64,000 bases of DNA from Bacteroidia bacterium (lineage in GTDB: Bacteria > Bacteroidota > Bacteroidia > Bacteroidales > VadinHA17). Positions 29,266 through 39,765 of this stretch are shown here, piece by piece. The notes beneath the pieces are model-generated. The model was not told the DNA's origin. It ran no database searches and saw only the letters and a list, made by a program, of their open reading frames with translations. The translations under genes and the position numbers were made by a program. The stretch spans positions 1 to 64,000 of the forward strand of contig JAPLEB010000058.1 in the NCBI GenBank assembly GCA_026391555.1. Reading direction: 5' to 3'. How positions within the stretch are numbered: the stretch's first letter is position 1; the number at the start of each line of letters is the position of its first letter.

Positions 29266-30435
29266 TCAGGATTTCAATCTTTCGGCCGCTTTTACCCATC
29301 TTTCAGGGACTTCGTTACGGTTGGCCTTAAGGTAATCTTCATGTGAACAGGCAACATACAGGTTCTGGTCTTTTTCAGCTGGAAATTCGATCCACCACCG
29401 GTCGGTCAGATTGCTTTTTACAAATATCAGATCGTCGTTGAGATCAGTAACTCTGACGTGATACTTAATAAATCGCCCTGAATTGTTGTTATTCAAGACA
29501 GGGGTTTCGTATTGTTTTTGTGAAAAACCTTCGAGAAAAAACCAAAGTATCTGTGCAGCAAGACCCGCTGTCTGGAACCGGATATCAAATTCAGGATTTA
29601 CATCAAACAGGCCGAATATTTTCAGCTTGTCAGATATTCCGGCATATCTTGAAAGGAGGCATATCTCTTCTCCGTAAAAACCATTTGGGGAAGGACTGAT
29701 TGTCCCCGGGGCGTCTGACTGCCTCACCGAGGAAATATCAAATACTACCACATCGGAGTCTCTGAACAGAGGTTCCGTAAGGTAAATTGCCTGTCTTACA
29801 TCTCCTATCCTGACAAGCTCTGACCTGCGTTTCAAAAAACGGTTTATTACCTGCTGATCATTAAGATAGGTCTGGTAACCTATATTGATATAATGGTCAA
29901 ATGTGCTTTTGTGGTTATTGATAATAGTATTAAGATAATTAAACGAATCAGGCTCTTTCCTTTCATTACTGAAATCAATCCTTGGATCAACCGCGGTTAG
30001 TGTGTATCTGGTTTTCTGTCGCGAGAGAGCCCTGTCTACAGCCGGCACAAGGGCACTACTGCCCCCGATAATTACCGGGAACAGGTTTTCCTCAATCAAT
30101 AAAGACAGAATATCAGTAAGCCCTGCAATGGTATCGTTGAATGTAACACCTTGTTTCATGTTGCCGAGATCAATTATTTTTGATTTTCCCGGTATCTTCG
30201 CGAGTCTGTATAATTGCCCCCTGATCATATCGGGTCCTTTTCCCGAACCTGTATTTGGTGAGTTTCGGCCATCTGGAACTCCCAATATTGCAATCTTGTA
30301 CTTACTGATATCTTTCACAGGGGTACTATCTGTGTGTATAGCGATATTGTGAGGGAAGCCGGCCTGTGCCGTCAGACATTCAAAATCAGGTCCTTCGATG
30401 CTTACCGGATTAAAATAATCATTCAGGTCTGCCAT
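29266..30435 (-). CDS. formimidoylglutamase/arginase-family hydrolase-like protein
   Basis: YKIAILGVPDGRNSPNTGSGKGPDMIRGQLYRLAKI; FPVIIGGSSALVPAVDRAL; VVVFDISSVRQSDAPGTISPSPNGFYGEEICLLSRYAGISDKL. Confidence 0.75.
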   Translation of the reverse strand: MADLNDYFNPVSIEGPDFECLTAQAGFPHNIAIHTDSTPVKDISKYKIAILGVPDGRNSPNTGSGKGPDMIRGQLYRLAKIPGKSKIIDLGNMKQGVTFNDTIAGLTDILSLLIEENLFPVIIGGSSALVPAVDRALSRQKTRYTLTAVDPRIDFSNERKEPDSFNYLNTIINNHKSTFDHYINIGYQTYLNDQQVINRFLKRRSELVRIGDVRQAIYLTEPLFRDSDVVVFDISSVRQSDAPGTISPSPNGFYGEEICLLSRYAGISDKLKIFGLFDVNPEFDIRFQTAGLAAQILWFFLEGFSQKQYETPVLNNNNSGRFIKYHVRVTDLNDDLIFVKSNLTDRWWIEFPAEKDQNLYVACSHEDYLKANRNEVPERWVKAAERLKS

Positions 30436-30441
30436 GGTATA

Positions 30442-32745
30442 TTAAGAGCTCTTTTTGGTTTTATCACTGTTGCCGATAATCTTAATGCAGTCTTCTTTCG
30501 TAAGTTTTTCTGCATCGGCACTTTTAGGGAGCCTGTAGTTTAGCTTATCCTTAACAAGGTAGGGCCCGTACCTTCCGTTCAGCAGCATTATGTCGCCAAA
30601 GTCTTTGATGACCTTCTTTTTATCACTTTCATTCTTTTCAATAATAATCTCAACAGCCCTTTCAAAGGTCAAAGTATAAGGGTCATCCACCCCCTTTTTT
30701 AAAGAGAAGAACTTGCTTTTAAACCTGATATATGGGCCAAATTTCCCAATACCAACTACCATTTCTTCACCATCATATTCACCAATTGAACGGGGAAGAC
30801 GGAAAAGATTCAGTGCCTCCCCGAGAGTTATTGTTTCCAGTAGCTGGCTCTTTGAAAGACTGGCAAACCTGGGTTTCTCCCCGTTTTCTGAATTGCCTAT
30901 CTGTGCAACCGGTCCAAACCTTCCCATCCTCACGGTTACAGGCTCTCCGGTTTCAGGATGATTACCAAGTAACCTTACTCCGGTTTTTCTCTCTTTTTTC
31001 TCAAGCGTGTTTGTAACTGTTTTATGAAAAGGCGAGTAGAATTTCTCAATCATCCCGGTCCATTTGAGATTACCAAGTGCAATCTCATCAAACTGTTCCT
31101 CAACTTCAGCAGTAAAATGATAATCAAGTATTTCCGAAAAGTTCTCCATAAGAAAATCATTAACTATCATTCCAATATCCTGAGGAAAAAGTTTTGATTT
31201 TTCTTTTCCTGCAACTTCTGTTTTTGTTGAAGTTGCAAGGTTCCCTTTCAGAAGTGTAATAATTTTTATCGAACGTTTTTCTCCAGGTCTGTCTTCACGC
31301 GAAACATATCCCCGGTTTTGAATAGTTGAAATGGTAGGGGAATAAGTTGAAGGCCGGCCAATTCCAAGTTCTTCAAGCTTTTTCACAAGGCTCGCTTCAG
31401 TATATCTGGGTGGAGGTGTTGTGAATTTCTGTGTGGCAGTAATATTGTCGTACCTTAGTGGCATCCCTTTAATTACGGGGGGTATTACGTATCTGTCTTC
31501 ATCAATATTCTCCTGATCGGTCGATTCAGCATAAACTCTGAGGAAACCATCAAACTTAATAACTTCCCCGTTAGCCTGGAATGTGACCGGAGAGTTATTC
31601 ATATCAATTGAAATAGAGGTCTTCTCCACCTTGGCATCAGCCATCTGTGAGGCTACTGTTCTTTTCCAGATAAGTTCATAAAGTTTTTGCTCATTCTGAC
31701 TTCCTGAAGTAGTCGGATTGTCAAGATACGCGGGACGAATAGCCTCATGGGCCTCCTGGGCGCCCTTTGATTTGGTTTTAAACTGCCGGGTTTTTGAATA
31801 TTTTTCACCAAACTCAGAGATGATCATTTCGCGGGCCTTGACAAGGGCCAGCTTCGAAAGATTTGTTGAGTCGGTTCTCATATATGTTATTCTTCCTGCT
31901 TCATAAAGCTTCTGTGCTACAGCCATCGTCTGTGCTACAGAAAATCCTAATTTACGGTAAGCCTCCTGTTGCAGAGTTGATGTAGTAAAGGGGGGTGCCG
32001 GCGACCGGGTCCCGGGCTTGATGCTGATATTGGCAATTGAATATTTTGAATCATTGCACAACTCAAGAAATTTCAATGCTTCTTTTTCATCAGGATATCG
32101 TTTGGAGGCTTCAGCCCTGAGAATTGCATTTTCTCCGTTAGCTGAACCGATCCGGAAAATTGCAGTGACCCTGAATGCGGATTCTGTCTCGAATGAGATA
32201 ATCTCCCTTTCTCTTTCAACGAGCAGGCGGACGGCTACAGACTGAACCCTTCCTGCAGAAAGTGCGGGTTGTACTTTTTTCCACAGTACCGGGGAAATTT
32301 CAAAACCAACCAGTCTGTCAAGAATACGGCGGGCCTGCTGTGAATTAACGAGGTTCATATCAACCTTCCGGGGATTTTCAATAGCATTTGAGATGGCCTC
32401 TTTAGTAATTTCATGGAACACAATTCTCTTTGTTGTAGAGAGATCAAGGTTCAACACACTTGCAAGATGCCATGCAATTGCCTCTCCTTCACGGTCCTCG
32501 TCGGAAGCGATCCAGATATTCTTCGAATCAGCAGCAGCTTTGCGTAACTCGCTTACCACTTTTGCCTTTTCCTTCGGGACCTCATAATCGGGAGTGAAAT
32601 TGTTTTCAACATCTATGCCCAGATTCTTTTTGGACAGATCTCTGATATGCCCGAAACTAGATACAACCCGGAAATCTTTTCCCAGGAACTTCTCAATAGT
32701 TTTCGCTTTTGCAGGTGACTCAACAATTACAAGATTTTCGATCAT
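30442..32745 (-). CDS. topA: DNA topoisomerase I
   Basis: NLVIVESPAKAKTIEKFLG; DEDREGEAIAWHL; TYMRTDSTNLS. Confidence 0.97.
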   Translation of the reverse strand: MIENLVIVESPAKAKTIEKFLGKDFRVVSSFGHIRDLSKKNLGIDVENNFTPDYEVPKEKAKVVSELRKAAADSKNIWIASDEDREGEAIAWHLASVLNLDLSTTKRIVFHEITKEAISNAIENPRKVDMNLVNSQQARRILDRLVGFEISPVLWKKVQPALSAGRVQSVAVRLLVEREREIISFETESAFRVTAIFRIGSANGENAILRAEASKRYPDEKEALKFLELCNDSKYSIANISIKPGTRSPAPPFTTSTLQQEAYRKLGFSVAQTMAVAQKLYEAGRITYMRTDSTNLSKLALVKAREMIISEFGEKYSKTRQFKTKSKGAQEAHEAIRPAYLDNPTTSGSQNEQKLYELIWKRTVASQMADAKVEKTSISIDMNNSPVTFQANGEVIKFDGFLRVYAESTDQENIDEDRYVIPPVIKGMPLRYDNITATQKFTTPPPRYTEASLVKKLEELGIGRPSTYSPTISTIQNRGYVSREDRPGEKRSIKIITLLKGNLATSTKTEVAGKEKSKLFPQDIGMIVNDFLMENFSEILDYHFTAEVEEQFDEIALGNLKWTGMIEKFYSPFHKTVTNTLEKKERKTGVRLLGNHPETGEPVTVRMGRFGPVAQIGNSENGEKPRFASLSKSQLLETITLGEALNLFRLPRSIGEYDGEEMVVGIGKFGPYIRFKSKFFSLKKGVDDPYTLTFERAVEIIIEKNESDKKKVIKDFGDIMLLNGRYGPYLVKDKLNYRLPKSADAEKLTKEDCIKIIGNSDKTKKSS

Positions 32746-32864
32746 TTGAGGAGATATTTATTCTTTTATCAGACGACAAAGTAAGTCAATTAGGTTCCAA
32801 ACTTCAAAATAAACCGATAAGATTCTTTTTAATTTACTATTTTTGAAGCAAATTTTTTAAGTGA

Positions 32865-35210
32865 ATGAAAGGCAATTCAAACAACAAAAAATATCTGATC
32901 TGGTTCTGGGCATTATTCATTTTTCCTTTCGCTTTTGTAATAACATTATCTATTCTTATATCAAAGGAAAAACTTGGTCCCATGCCGTCATTCGGGGAAC
33001 TTGAAAATCCGGAATATTATTTAGCTGCAGAGGTCTATTCTGAAGATGGAGTTCTACTTGGAAAGATTAGTATTGAGAACCGGACATGGACTGAGTTTAA
33101 AGATTTTTCTCCCTACCTTACCGATGCACTAATAGCCACAGAAGATATACGGTATTACAGACATTCCGGTATTGATATACGTGGTCTGGGCCGGGCAGCT
33201 ATCCGCACGATTCTTCTGGGTCAGAGCACCGGTGGTGGAAGTACAATTACCCAACAACTGGCAAAGCAGCTTTACCCCAGAGATACTGTCAGAAACTCTG
33301 CTATTATGAGAAAAGTCAAACTTGGTGTTTCCAAATTCAAAGAATGGCAGACGGCTGTTAAGCTTGAGCGAAGCTATACCAAGGAGGAGATAATAACCAT
33401 GTACCTGAACAAATTTGACTTTAGTTATAATGCAATAGGAATAAGGTCAGCTGCTAAGGTATATTTCAATACAACTCCCGACTCACTGAACCTTCAGCAG
33501 TCAGCAATTCTGATTGGGATGCTTAAAGCTTCTACAAGGTATAACCCTGTGAGAAATTATGATCTTATGCTCCAGAGGCGAAATGTCGTCATTTCACAAA
33601 TGGCAAAATATGGGTACCTCTCACCTTCCGTTGCAGACTCGGTTAAGAAATTGGCTATTGAAGTCGATTTCAGGGTTGAAGATCATAATACCGGTCTTGC
33701 CACTTATCTGAGGGAATACATCAGGAACACGATGAGAAAGCCTGAACCCGACAGAAACAAATATATAAGGGAATCATCCTATGAGGATGCATTATGGGAG
33801 TGGGATAACAATCCGCTCTATGGCTGGTGCAGCAAGAACAAAAAACCGAACGGAATAAGTTATGACATATATAAAGACGGGTTAAAGATATATACCTCTA
33901 TTAATTCCCGGATGCAGAAATATGCAGAAGAAGCTTTGTCGGAACACCTTTCCAAAGAGGTTCAGCCTGATTTTTTTACGAGAGCAAAAGAGTTTAATAA
34001 CCCTCCTTATTCCGATGATCTTACACGGAAAGAAGTCGATGAAATTATGATGTCTTCAGTTGAAAGTACCGACAGATATTATTCAATGAGACGAACAGGT
34101 GTTCCTGAAGATTCAATAATGCTTGCATTTAACACTCCGGTAAAAATGAGAGTCTTTTCCTGGAAGGGAGACAGGGATACCATCATGACCCCGCTCGATT
34201 CAATACGATATTATAAGTATTTTATCCGCTCCTCATTCCTGGTTGAAGATCCTCATAACGGGTATGTTAAAGCTTATGTGGGGGGCCCCGATTTCAGGTA
34301 TTTTAAATGGGATGGAATTACTCAACAAAAGAAACAGGTCGGGAGCACTATTAAACCTTTCCTATATACTATTGCAATGCAAAACGGATATTCTCCCTGC
34401 TATGAGGTGGAGAACATCCCCAGGTCTTTCGAGGTCGGTGATTCTATCTGGACTCCAAGGAGCTCAGGGCCAAAAACATACCATGGTAAAATGGTCACAT
34501 TAGCCTGGGGGCTGGCTCAATCGGAAAACTATATTTCAGCATGGCTAATGCAGCAGTTCAAACCAACTGCTGTAACTGACCTTATGCACAAGATGGGGGT
34601 CAGAAGTTTTATTGATCCTGTCCCTTCAATCTGTTTAGGGACTTCCGATATTAAACTTGAAGAGATGGTCGGCGCTTATGGTACATTTGCTAACAAAGGT
34701 GTATATACAAGACCGATGTATGTTACACGTATTGAAGACAAAAACGGGAACACAATTTCAAGGTTTACACCAAAAATTGAAGAAGTATTAAGTGAAGAAC
34801 AGGCCTTCCTGATGCTTCATCTTCTGCAGGGGGTGGTAAAGACAGGATCCGGTAGAAGAATGAGAGTAGAACCTTATAATCTTATGAATCAGATAGGTGG
34901 TAAAACAGGAACAACGCAAAACCATGCAAATGGCTGGTTCATGGGTGTTACACCAAATCTTGTAGGTGGCGTCTGGAGCGGATGGGAAGACCAGTCGATC
35001 CATTTTGAAACACTGGGAGAAGGTCAGGGGGCAAATATGGCTTTGCCGATTTTTGCGATATTCCTCAAAAAAGTTTATTCCGATCCTCAGTTCGGGATCA
35101 TGGAGACAGATGAGTTTGAGCGTCCTTCCGATTTCAATTGGGAACTGGATTGTGATAAGGTTAATAAGGAGAAATCGCGCAGGGATAATTCACGCAAGGA
35201 AAGATATTAA
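32865..35210 (+). CDS. penicillin-binding protein 1A (transglycosylase/transpeptidase)
   Basis: IATEDIRYYRHSGIDIRGLGRA, GGGSTITQQLAKQL, transpeptidase KQVGSTIKPF and GGKTGTTQNHANGWF. Confidence 0.96.
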   Translation: MKGNSNNKKYLIWFWALFIFPFAFVITLSILISKEKLGPMPSFGELENPEYYLAAEVYSEDGVLLGKISIENRTWTEFKDFSPYLTDALIATEDIRYYRHSGIDIRGLGRAAIRTILLGQSTGGGSTITQQLAKQLYPRDTVRNSAIMRKVKLGVSKFKEWQTAVKLERSYTKEEIITMYLNKFDFSYNAIGIRSAAKVYFNTTPDSLNLQQSAILIGMLKASTRYNPVRNYDLMLQRRNVVISQMAKYGYLSPSVADSVKKLAIEVDFRVEDHNTGLATYLREYIRNTMRKPEPDRNKYIRESSYEDALWEWDNNPLYGWCSKNKKPNGISYDIYKDGLKIYTSINSRMQKYAEEALSEHLSKEVQPDFFTRAKEFNNPPYSDDLTRKEVDEIMMSSVESTDRYYSMRRTGVPEDSIMLAFNTPVKMRVFSWKGDRDTIMTPLDSIRYYKYFIRSSFLVEDPHNGYVKAYVGGPDFRYFKWDGITQQKKQVGSTIKPFLYTIAMQNGYSPCYEVENIPRSFEVGDSIWTPRSSGPKTYHGKMVTLAWGLAQSENYISAWLMQQFKPTAVTDLMHKMGVRSFIDPVPSICLGTSDIKLEEMVGAYGTFANKGVYTRPMYVTRIEDKNGNTISRFTPKIEEVLSEEQAFLMLHLLQGVVKTGSGRRMRVEPYNLMNQIGGKTGTTQNHANGWFMGVTPNLVGGVWSGWEDQSIHFETLGEGQGANMALPIFAIFLKKVYSDPQFGIMETDEFERPSDFNWELDCDKVNKEKSRRDNSRKERY

Positions 35211-36568
35211 CTGAAAAGAGATCTGACCAGGTTCTCAATTTTCCCGATGGGTATCACCTCAATATTCAAACCTTTCGTTGATACATTCCTGTGATATTTT
35301 GAAATATATATTTTGTTGAACCCCATTTTTGATGCTTCACGGATACGTTGTTCGATCCGCGAGACGGGTCTTACCTCTCCCGACAAACCGGTTTCACCGG
35401 AAAAGCAGATATCTCTTCCGATAGGGAGATCAAGATTAGATGATAAAACAGAACTTATTATGGCAAGATCAATTGCCGGGTCGTTTACTTTGATGCCTCC
35501 GGCAATATTCAGAAAAACATCTTTTACACCAAGTCTGAAACCGGCTCTTTTTTCGAGGACAGCCAGCAACATATTAAGTCGCCGGATATCGAACCCTGTG
35601 GAGCTTCTCTGTGGGGTCCCATATACAGCACTGCTTACAAGTGCTTGTGTTTCAATAAGAAAAGGTCTTAGCCCGTCAACCGTGGCGGCTATTGAAATTC
35701 CACTGAGGGCTTCATCGTGCTGATTGATAAACATTTCAGATGGGTTGTCAACTTCCCTTAAACCTGTCTCAACCATTTCAAAGATGCCTAACTCAGAGGT
35801 TGCCCCAAACCTGTTTTTTACTGAGCGCAGTATTCGGTACACATAGTTATTATCACCTTCAAAATAAAGAACCACATCAACAATATGTTCAAGCACTTTC
35901 GGACCGGCAAGTGTGCCATCCTTGGTAATATGACCAATCAGGAAGACAGGGATCCCGGTTATCTTGGAATATTTAAGGAGCTGTGCAGCGCACTCCCTGA
36001 CCTGCGAGACCGAGCCTGCGGAAGACTCAAGCATCCCGGTACTTATTGTCTGAATAGAGTCAATTATAATTAATCCGGGTTTAATGTTTTCGGCATGTGT
36101 CAGAATGCTTTCAAGTTCCGTCTCACTAAGAATATAACATTGAGGGTTGGAGTTCTTTATCCTTTGTGCCCTCAGACTGATCTGTTCTTCGCTCTCTTCA
36201 CCGGAAACATAAAGGATATTTTTCCCTTTAAGTGCAAGGGCAAGCTGAAGTGCAAGGGTTGATTTACCTACACCCGGTTCCCCACCGAGAAGGATAAGAG
36301 ATCCGCCTACAATACCGCCACCTAATATCCTGTCGAGTTCTGAAATACCTGTTTTTTGACGGCCATGTTCATCAGCTTTTATGTTATCGAGAAGCTCGGG
36401 TTTTCTTTTTTCCCGGTTCATTACGAAAGACACCTCGCGTGAGGAAGATGGAGCAATTATCTCTTCATGGTATGTATTCCACTCTTTACATGAAGGGCAC
36501 CGGCCGATCCACTTTGCCGATTCGACACCGCAGTTCTGACAGACAAATATTGTTTTAGTCTTTGCCAT
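35207..36568 (-). CDS. radA: DNA repair protein RadA
   Basis: FVCQNCGVESAKWIGRCPSCKEWNT zinc finger; LGGEPGVGKSTL; KNRFGATSELGIFEM. Confidence 0.97.
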   Translation of the reverse strand: MAKTKTIFVCQNCGVESAKWIGRCPSCKEWNTYHEEIIAPSSSREVSFVMNREKRKPELLDNIKADEHGRQKTGISELDRILGGGIVGGSLILLGGEPGVGKSTLALQLALALKGKNILYVSGEESEEQISLRAQRIKNSNPQCYILSETELESILTHAENIKPGLIIIDSIQTISTGMLESSAGSVSQVRECAAQLLKYSKITGIPVFLIGHITKDGTLAGPKVLEHIVDVVLYFEGDNNYVYRILRSVKNRFGATSELGIFEMVETGLREVDNPSEMFINQHDEALSGISIAATVDGLRPFLIETQALVSSAVYGTPQRSSTGFDIRRLNMLLAVLEKRAGFRLGVKDVFLNIAGGIKVNDPAIDLAIISSVLSSNLDLPIGRDICFSGETGLSGEVRPVSRIEQRIREASKMGFNKIYISKYHRNVSTKGLNIEVIPIGKIENLVRSLFS

Positions 36569-36602
36569 TTTTGTTTTATTTATCTATCCCACTTAAAACT
36601 AA

Positions 36603-37616
36603 TTAGGGATTTGGGTGTGTTTTATCTTTCCTGAAAATGATAAAAAAGGAAATTGTTCCGATAATCACAACAAAAATAAGTTGTGATTCATGGGTAAGTG
36701 TTGCATAAGCAAGTCCGTCTTCAACAGGAATACCTTTAACAAAAAGCAGTCCCCGGGAAATAATATAATGGAATGCCCCCAGACCACCCTGAACCGGCGC
36801 CGACATGGCAAGTCCTCCGATTACAAGAAGAAAAATGCTATCTCTGAAGGTTAAGAATGAAGTACTTTCAAGTGAGAAAACTACAATCCATGTCATAAGT
36901 GTATAGTTGACCCATATAAATACTGTATGGAAAATGAATTCCCATTTCCTTTGAAGATTGGTAATTGTTTTAAGACCGTTTATGATTCCCCTGGCCAGGT
37001 CGAACATTTTTGAAAAGAACCTGATTTTCCTGAGTCTTTTCTTAAAACGGATCATCAGAAACGCCATGATTATTCCAGCGGAAAAAAGTATTATCCAGAG
37101 AATCCCGGTGACTCCAAATATTGAATACACTTTCTGCTGAATAGGAATAAGAATGCCTTCTTTCAGGAACAGGCTTATCTGGTCACCGCTCGTGAAGATA
37201 AGTATAATCATTATAAGAAGCAGGGAGATGAAGTCGATGGTTCGTTCAACAACTACCGTTCCGATAAGTTGATCGACTGGTATTTTTTCTTTTTTACCTA
37301 ATGCCACACAACGGGTTATTTCACCAATTCTCGGCAAAGCAAGATTGGCGAGGTAGCCGGTCATAAGTGAATAAAAAGAGTTTTTTAATGAGGGATTGTA
37401 CCCTAGTGGGTTAACAAGCAGTATCCACCTGCGTGCCCGGCTGATGAATGCAAAAAATCCAAAGAGAACTGACAACAGAAGCCAGGAGTAGTTAGCTTCT
37501 TTTAAATCGGTTACAAGCTTTCTTGTGTCGACATTGCGGAATGCTAACCAAAGCAGAACTATTCCGACAGCAAGGAAAGCCAGAAATTTTAAAGTCTGTA
37601 TAATGCCTTTTCTCAA
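36603..37616 (-). CDS. lysylphosphatidylglycerol synthase TM-region/flippase-like membrane protein
   Basis: GIVLLWLAFRNVDTRKLVTDLKEANYSWLLLSVLFGFFAFISRARRW ... LALPRIGEITRC. Confidence 0.82.
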   Translation of the reverse strand: MRKGIIQTLKFLAFLAVGIVLLWLAFRNVDTRKLVTDLKEANYSWLLLSVLFGFFAFISRARRWILLVNPLGYNPSLKNSFYSLMTGYLANLALPRIGEITRCVALGKKEKIPVDQLIGTVVVERTIDFISLLLIMIILIFTSGDQISLFLKEGILIPIQQKVYSIFGVTGILWIILFSAGIIMAFLMIRFKKRLRKIRFFSKMFDLARGIINGLKTITNLQRKWEFIFHTVFIWVNYTLMTWIVVFSLESTSFLTFRDSIFLLVIGGLAMSAPVQGGLGAFHYIISRGLLFVKGIPVEDGLAYATLTHESQLIFVVIIGTISFFIIFRKDKTHPNP

Positions 37617-37618
37617 AG

Positions 37619-37969
37619 TCAGATCAGTTTATTGGTTTTTGTATCGGGGAAAATAATTGTCGGTTTGAAAGCTTTTGCTTCCTGAAAATCGAGAAATGTG
37701 TATGACATTATTATTATTATATCGCCAACGAGCACCTTCCTGGCAGCGGCGCCATTCAGGCAAATATCGCCCGCTCCACGAATACCTTTTATAATATATG
37801 TTTCGAGGCGCTCGCCGTTATTGAGATTTAAAACATGTACCTTTTCGTTTTCAATTAAATTCGCGGCATCCATAATATCCTCATCAATTGTGATACTGCC
37901 AACGTAATGCAGGTTTGCCCCTGTGACAGTGACCTTATGAATCTTCGATTTAACTACTTCTATTAACAT
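37619..37969 (-). CDS. panD: aspartate 1-decarboxylase
   Basis: [38 protein letters not shown] cleavage site; [21 protein letters not shown]. Confidence 0.97.
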   Translation of the reverse strand: MLIEVVKSKIHKVTVTGANLHYVGSITIDEDIMDAANLIENEKVHVLNLNNGERLETYIIKGIRGAGDICLNGAAARKVLVGDIIIIMSYTFLDFQEAKAFKPTIIFPDTKTNKLI

Positions 37970-38001
37970 AATGTAATACCTTACTGATAGTAATTATGGC
38001 G

Positions 38002-38032
38002 CAAAGGTAATTAACCTTTTGGTTCAGACCAA
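38002..38032 (-). promoter_or_regulatory. candidate promoter for panD (TTG-N20-TACCTTTG)
   Basis: Minus-strand TACCTTTG 38009-38002, TTG 38032-38030, 20-bp spacer. Confidence 0.45.
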
Positions 38033-38881
38033 CCCGATTTCAATATTATCTATAAGCCTCACCTTTCCTGCCATTACTGCAATGCAGGCAAAATACCTTT
38101 TCCCTTTTTGCATTTCACTTCGTTTAATGACAGGTGTAAGCTCTGTATCATCAACAATATCAAAATATTCCACATCAAATCCTTCAAATTTTCCGATACT
38201 GTTTTTAACAAAGGTTTTAATTTCAGCGATTTCTTTTTCAGAGATCATTATAGAGGCAGCGGATATTGTTTTATAAATTACGGATGCATTATTTCTGATA
38301 TGGGGTTCCAGAAGCACGTTTCTGCTGCTCATTGCCAACCCGTCCTTTTCGCGGATTATTGGATTCCCGGTTACCTTTACATTAGAGCCTGTTAGCTTTA
38401 CAAGCTCTTTTATCACTGCAAGCTGCTGGAAGTCTTTCATGCCAAAAAAGGCAATATCAGGTTCAATTATTTCAAAAAATCTGCTGACAACCTGTGCAAC
38501 ACCGTTAAAATGACCGGGGCGGTGCATTGCCTCCATAACATTATCGAGGTTCCCGAAATGGAATTCTCTTTTATCTTCTTCCGGGTAAATTTCTTTATTA
38601 TCTGGAGTAAAGACAATATCGGATTCCCTGAGAACTTTTTCAAGCAGTTCCAGGTCATTCTTAAGTGTTCTGGGGTAATTCTTAAGATCATTTTTATCAT
38701 TAAACTGAGTCGGATTAACATATATACTAACAACCACTACAGGACATTGTTCAGCTGCACTTTTTACCAGCGACAGATGTCCTTCATGAAGAGCACCCAT
38801 TGTCGGTACAAAACCAACAGGAGCAAGATGTAACTTACATAGCCGGGTTTGCAACTCCTTAACGGCACATAAAACCTTCAT
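38024..38881 (-). CDS. panC: pantoate--beta-alanine ligase
   Basis: VGFVPTMGALHEGHLSLVKSA; FFGMKDFQQLAVIKELV. Confidence 0.96.
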   Translation of the reverse strand: MKVLCAVKELQTRLCKLHLAPVGFVPTMGALHEGHLSLVKSAAEQCPVVVVSIYVNPTQFNDKNDLKNYPRTLKNDLELLEKVLRESDIVFTPDNKEIYPEEDKREFHFGNLDNVMEAMHRPGHFNGVAQVVSRFFEIIEPDIAFFGMKDFQQLAVIKELVKLTGSNVKVTGNPIIREKDGLAMSSRNVLLEPHIRNNASVIYKTISAASIMISEKEIAEIKTFVKNSIGKFEGFDVEYFDIVDDTELTPVIKRSEMQKGKRYFACIAVMAGKVRLIDNIEIGLV

Positions 38882-38917
38882 TATGCTAATTTTTTACAAA
38901 CATAAATTAAATTTTAC

Positions 38918-38925
38918 TATCTTTG
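38918..38925 (+). promoter_or_regulatory. candidate -7 element (TATCTTTG) for the GT5-like gene
   Basis: TAnnTTTG match; it overlaps the listed ORF start at 38923, which supports a downstream start. Confidence 0.45.
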
Positions 38926-38958
38926 CACCTTAAATCGAAATGGTATATCCAGGCAGAA

Positions 38959-39765
38959 ATGGAAAGCAGGAAGGTATTATTCATTTCACAAGAGATCACT
39001 CCATACTTAGGTGAGACGAAGTTATCGAAGATCGGAAGATTTCTCCCGCAAGGCATTCAGGAAAGGGGCAAAGAGATCCGGACTTTTATGCCGAGGTATG
39101 GTTGTATTAATGAAAGAAGAAATCAACTTCATGAGGTTATCCGGCTTTCCGGGATGAATCTTATTATTGACGACACCGATCATCCTCTTATAATTAAAGT
39201 TGCTTCAATTCAGTCGGCCCGCATGCAGGTCTATTTTATTGATAATGACGATTATTTCCAGAGAAAGTATATCACAAGCGACTCTGCCGGTCGGGAATTT
39301 GAAGATAATGATGAACGTGCTTTATTCTTTGCCCGTGGTGTAATTGAAACGGTAAAAAAACTTCGATGGGCTCCGGATATTGTTCATTGCCATGGATGGA
39401 TGTCAGCCCTGGTACCGGTTTATCTCAGGAGTATCTATAATGATGATCCCCTGTTCCATAATTACAAAATTATTTATTCCATTTACAATAATGATTTTAA
39501 AACTCCGTTTAGATCAACATTCGCCGATAAACTGCGTTTCGACGGGATAGATGGGGAAAACCTTAAAATGGTTAAAAAACCTGATTTTATTAATTTATCA
39601 AAACTAGCTATAAAATATTCTGACGGGATCATTATAGGAAGTGAAGATATAAACGAGGAATTGAAAAAATACATTAGTACTATTAACAAGCCGGTTCTTA
39701 CATATAAGGATGAGACCGAATATATTGATGCCTATAATGATTTTTATGACAAGATGCTATCATAG
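38959..39765 (+). CDS. glycogen/starch synthase catalytic (GT5) N-domain protein, stand-alone
   Basis: KVLFISQEITPYLGETKLSKIGRFLPQGIQERGKEIRTFMPRYG; DIVHCHGWMSALVPVYL; start revised to ATG 38959. Confidence 0.82.
   Translation: MESRKVLFISQEITPYLGETKLSKIGRFLPQGIQERGKEIRTFMPRYGCINERRNQLHEVIRLSGMNLIIDDTDHPLIIKVASIQSARMQVYFIDNDDYFQRKYITSDSAGREFEDNDERALFFARGVIETVKKLRWAPDIVHCHGWMSALVPVYLRSIYNDDPLFHNYKIIYSIYNNDFKTPFRSTFADKLRFDGIDGENLKMVKKPDFINLSKLAIKYSDGIIIGSEDINEELKKYISTINKPVLTYKDETEYIDAYNDFYDKMLS

Noticed and set aside
35207-36568. RadA region as a possible defence or mobile element gene
   Set aside because: Typical RadA architecture with housekeeping neighbours.
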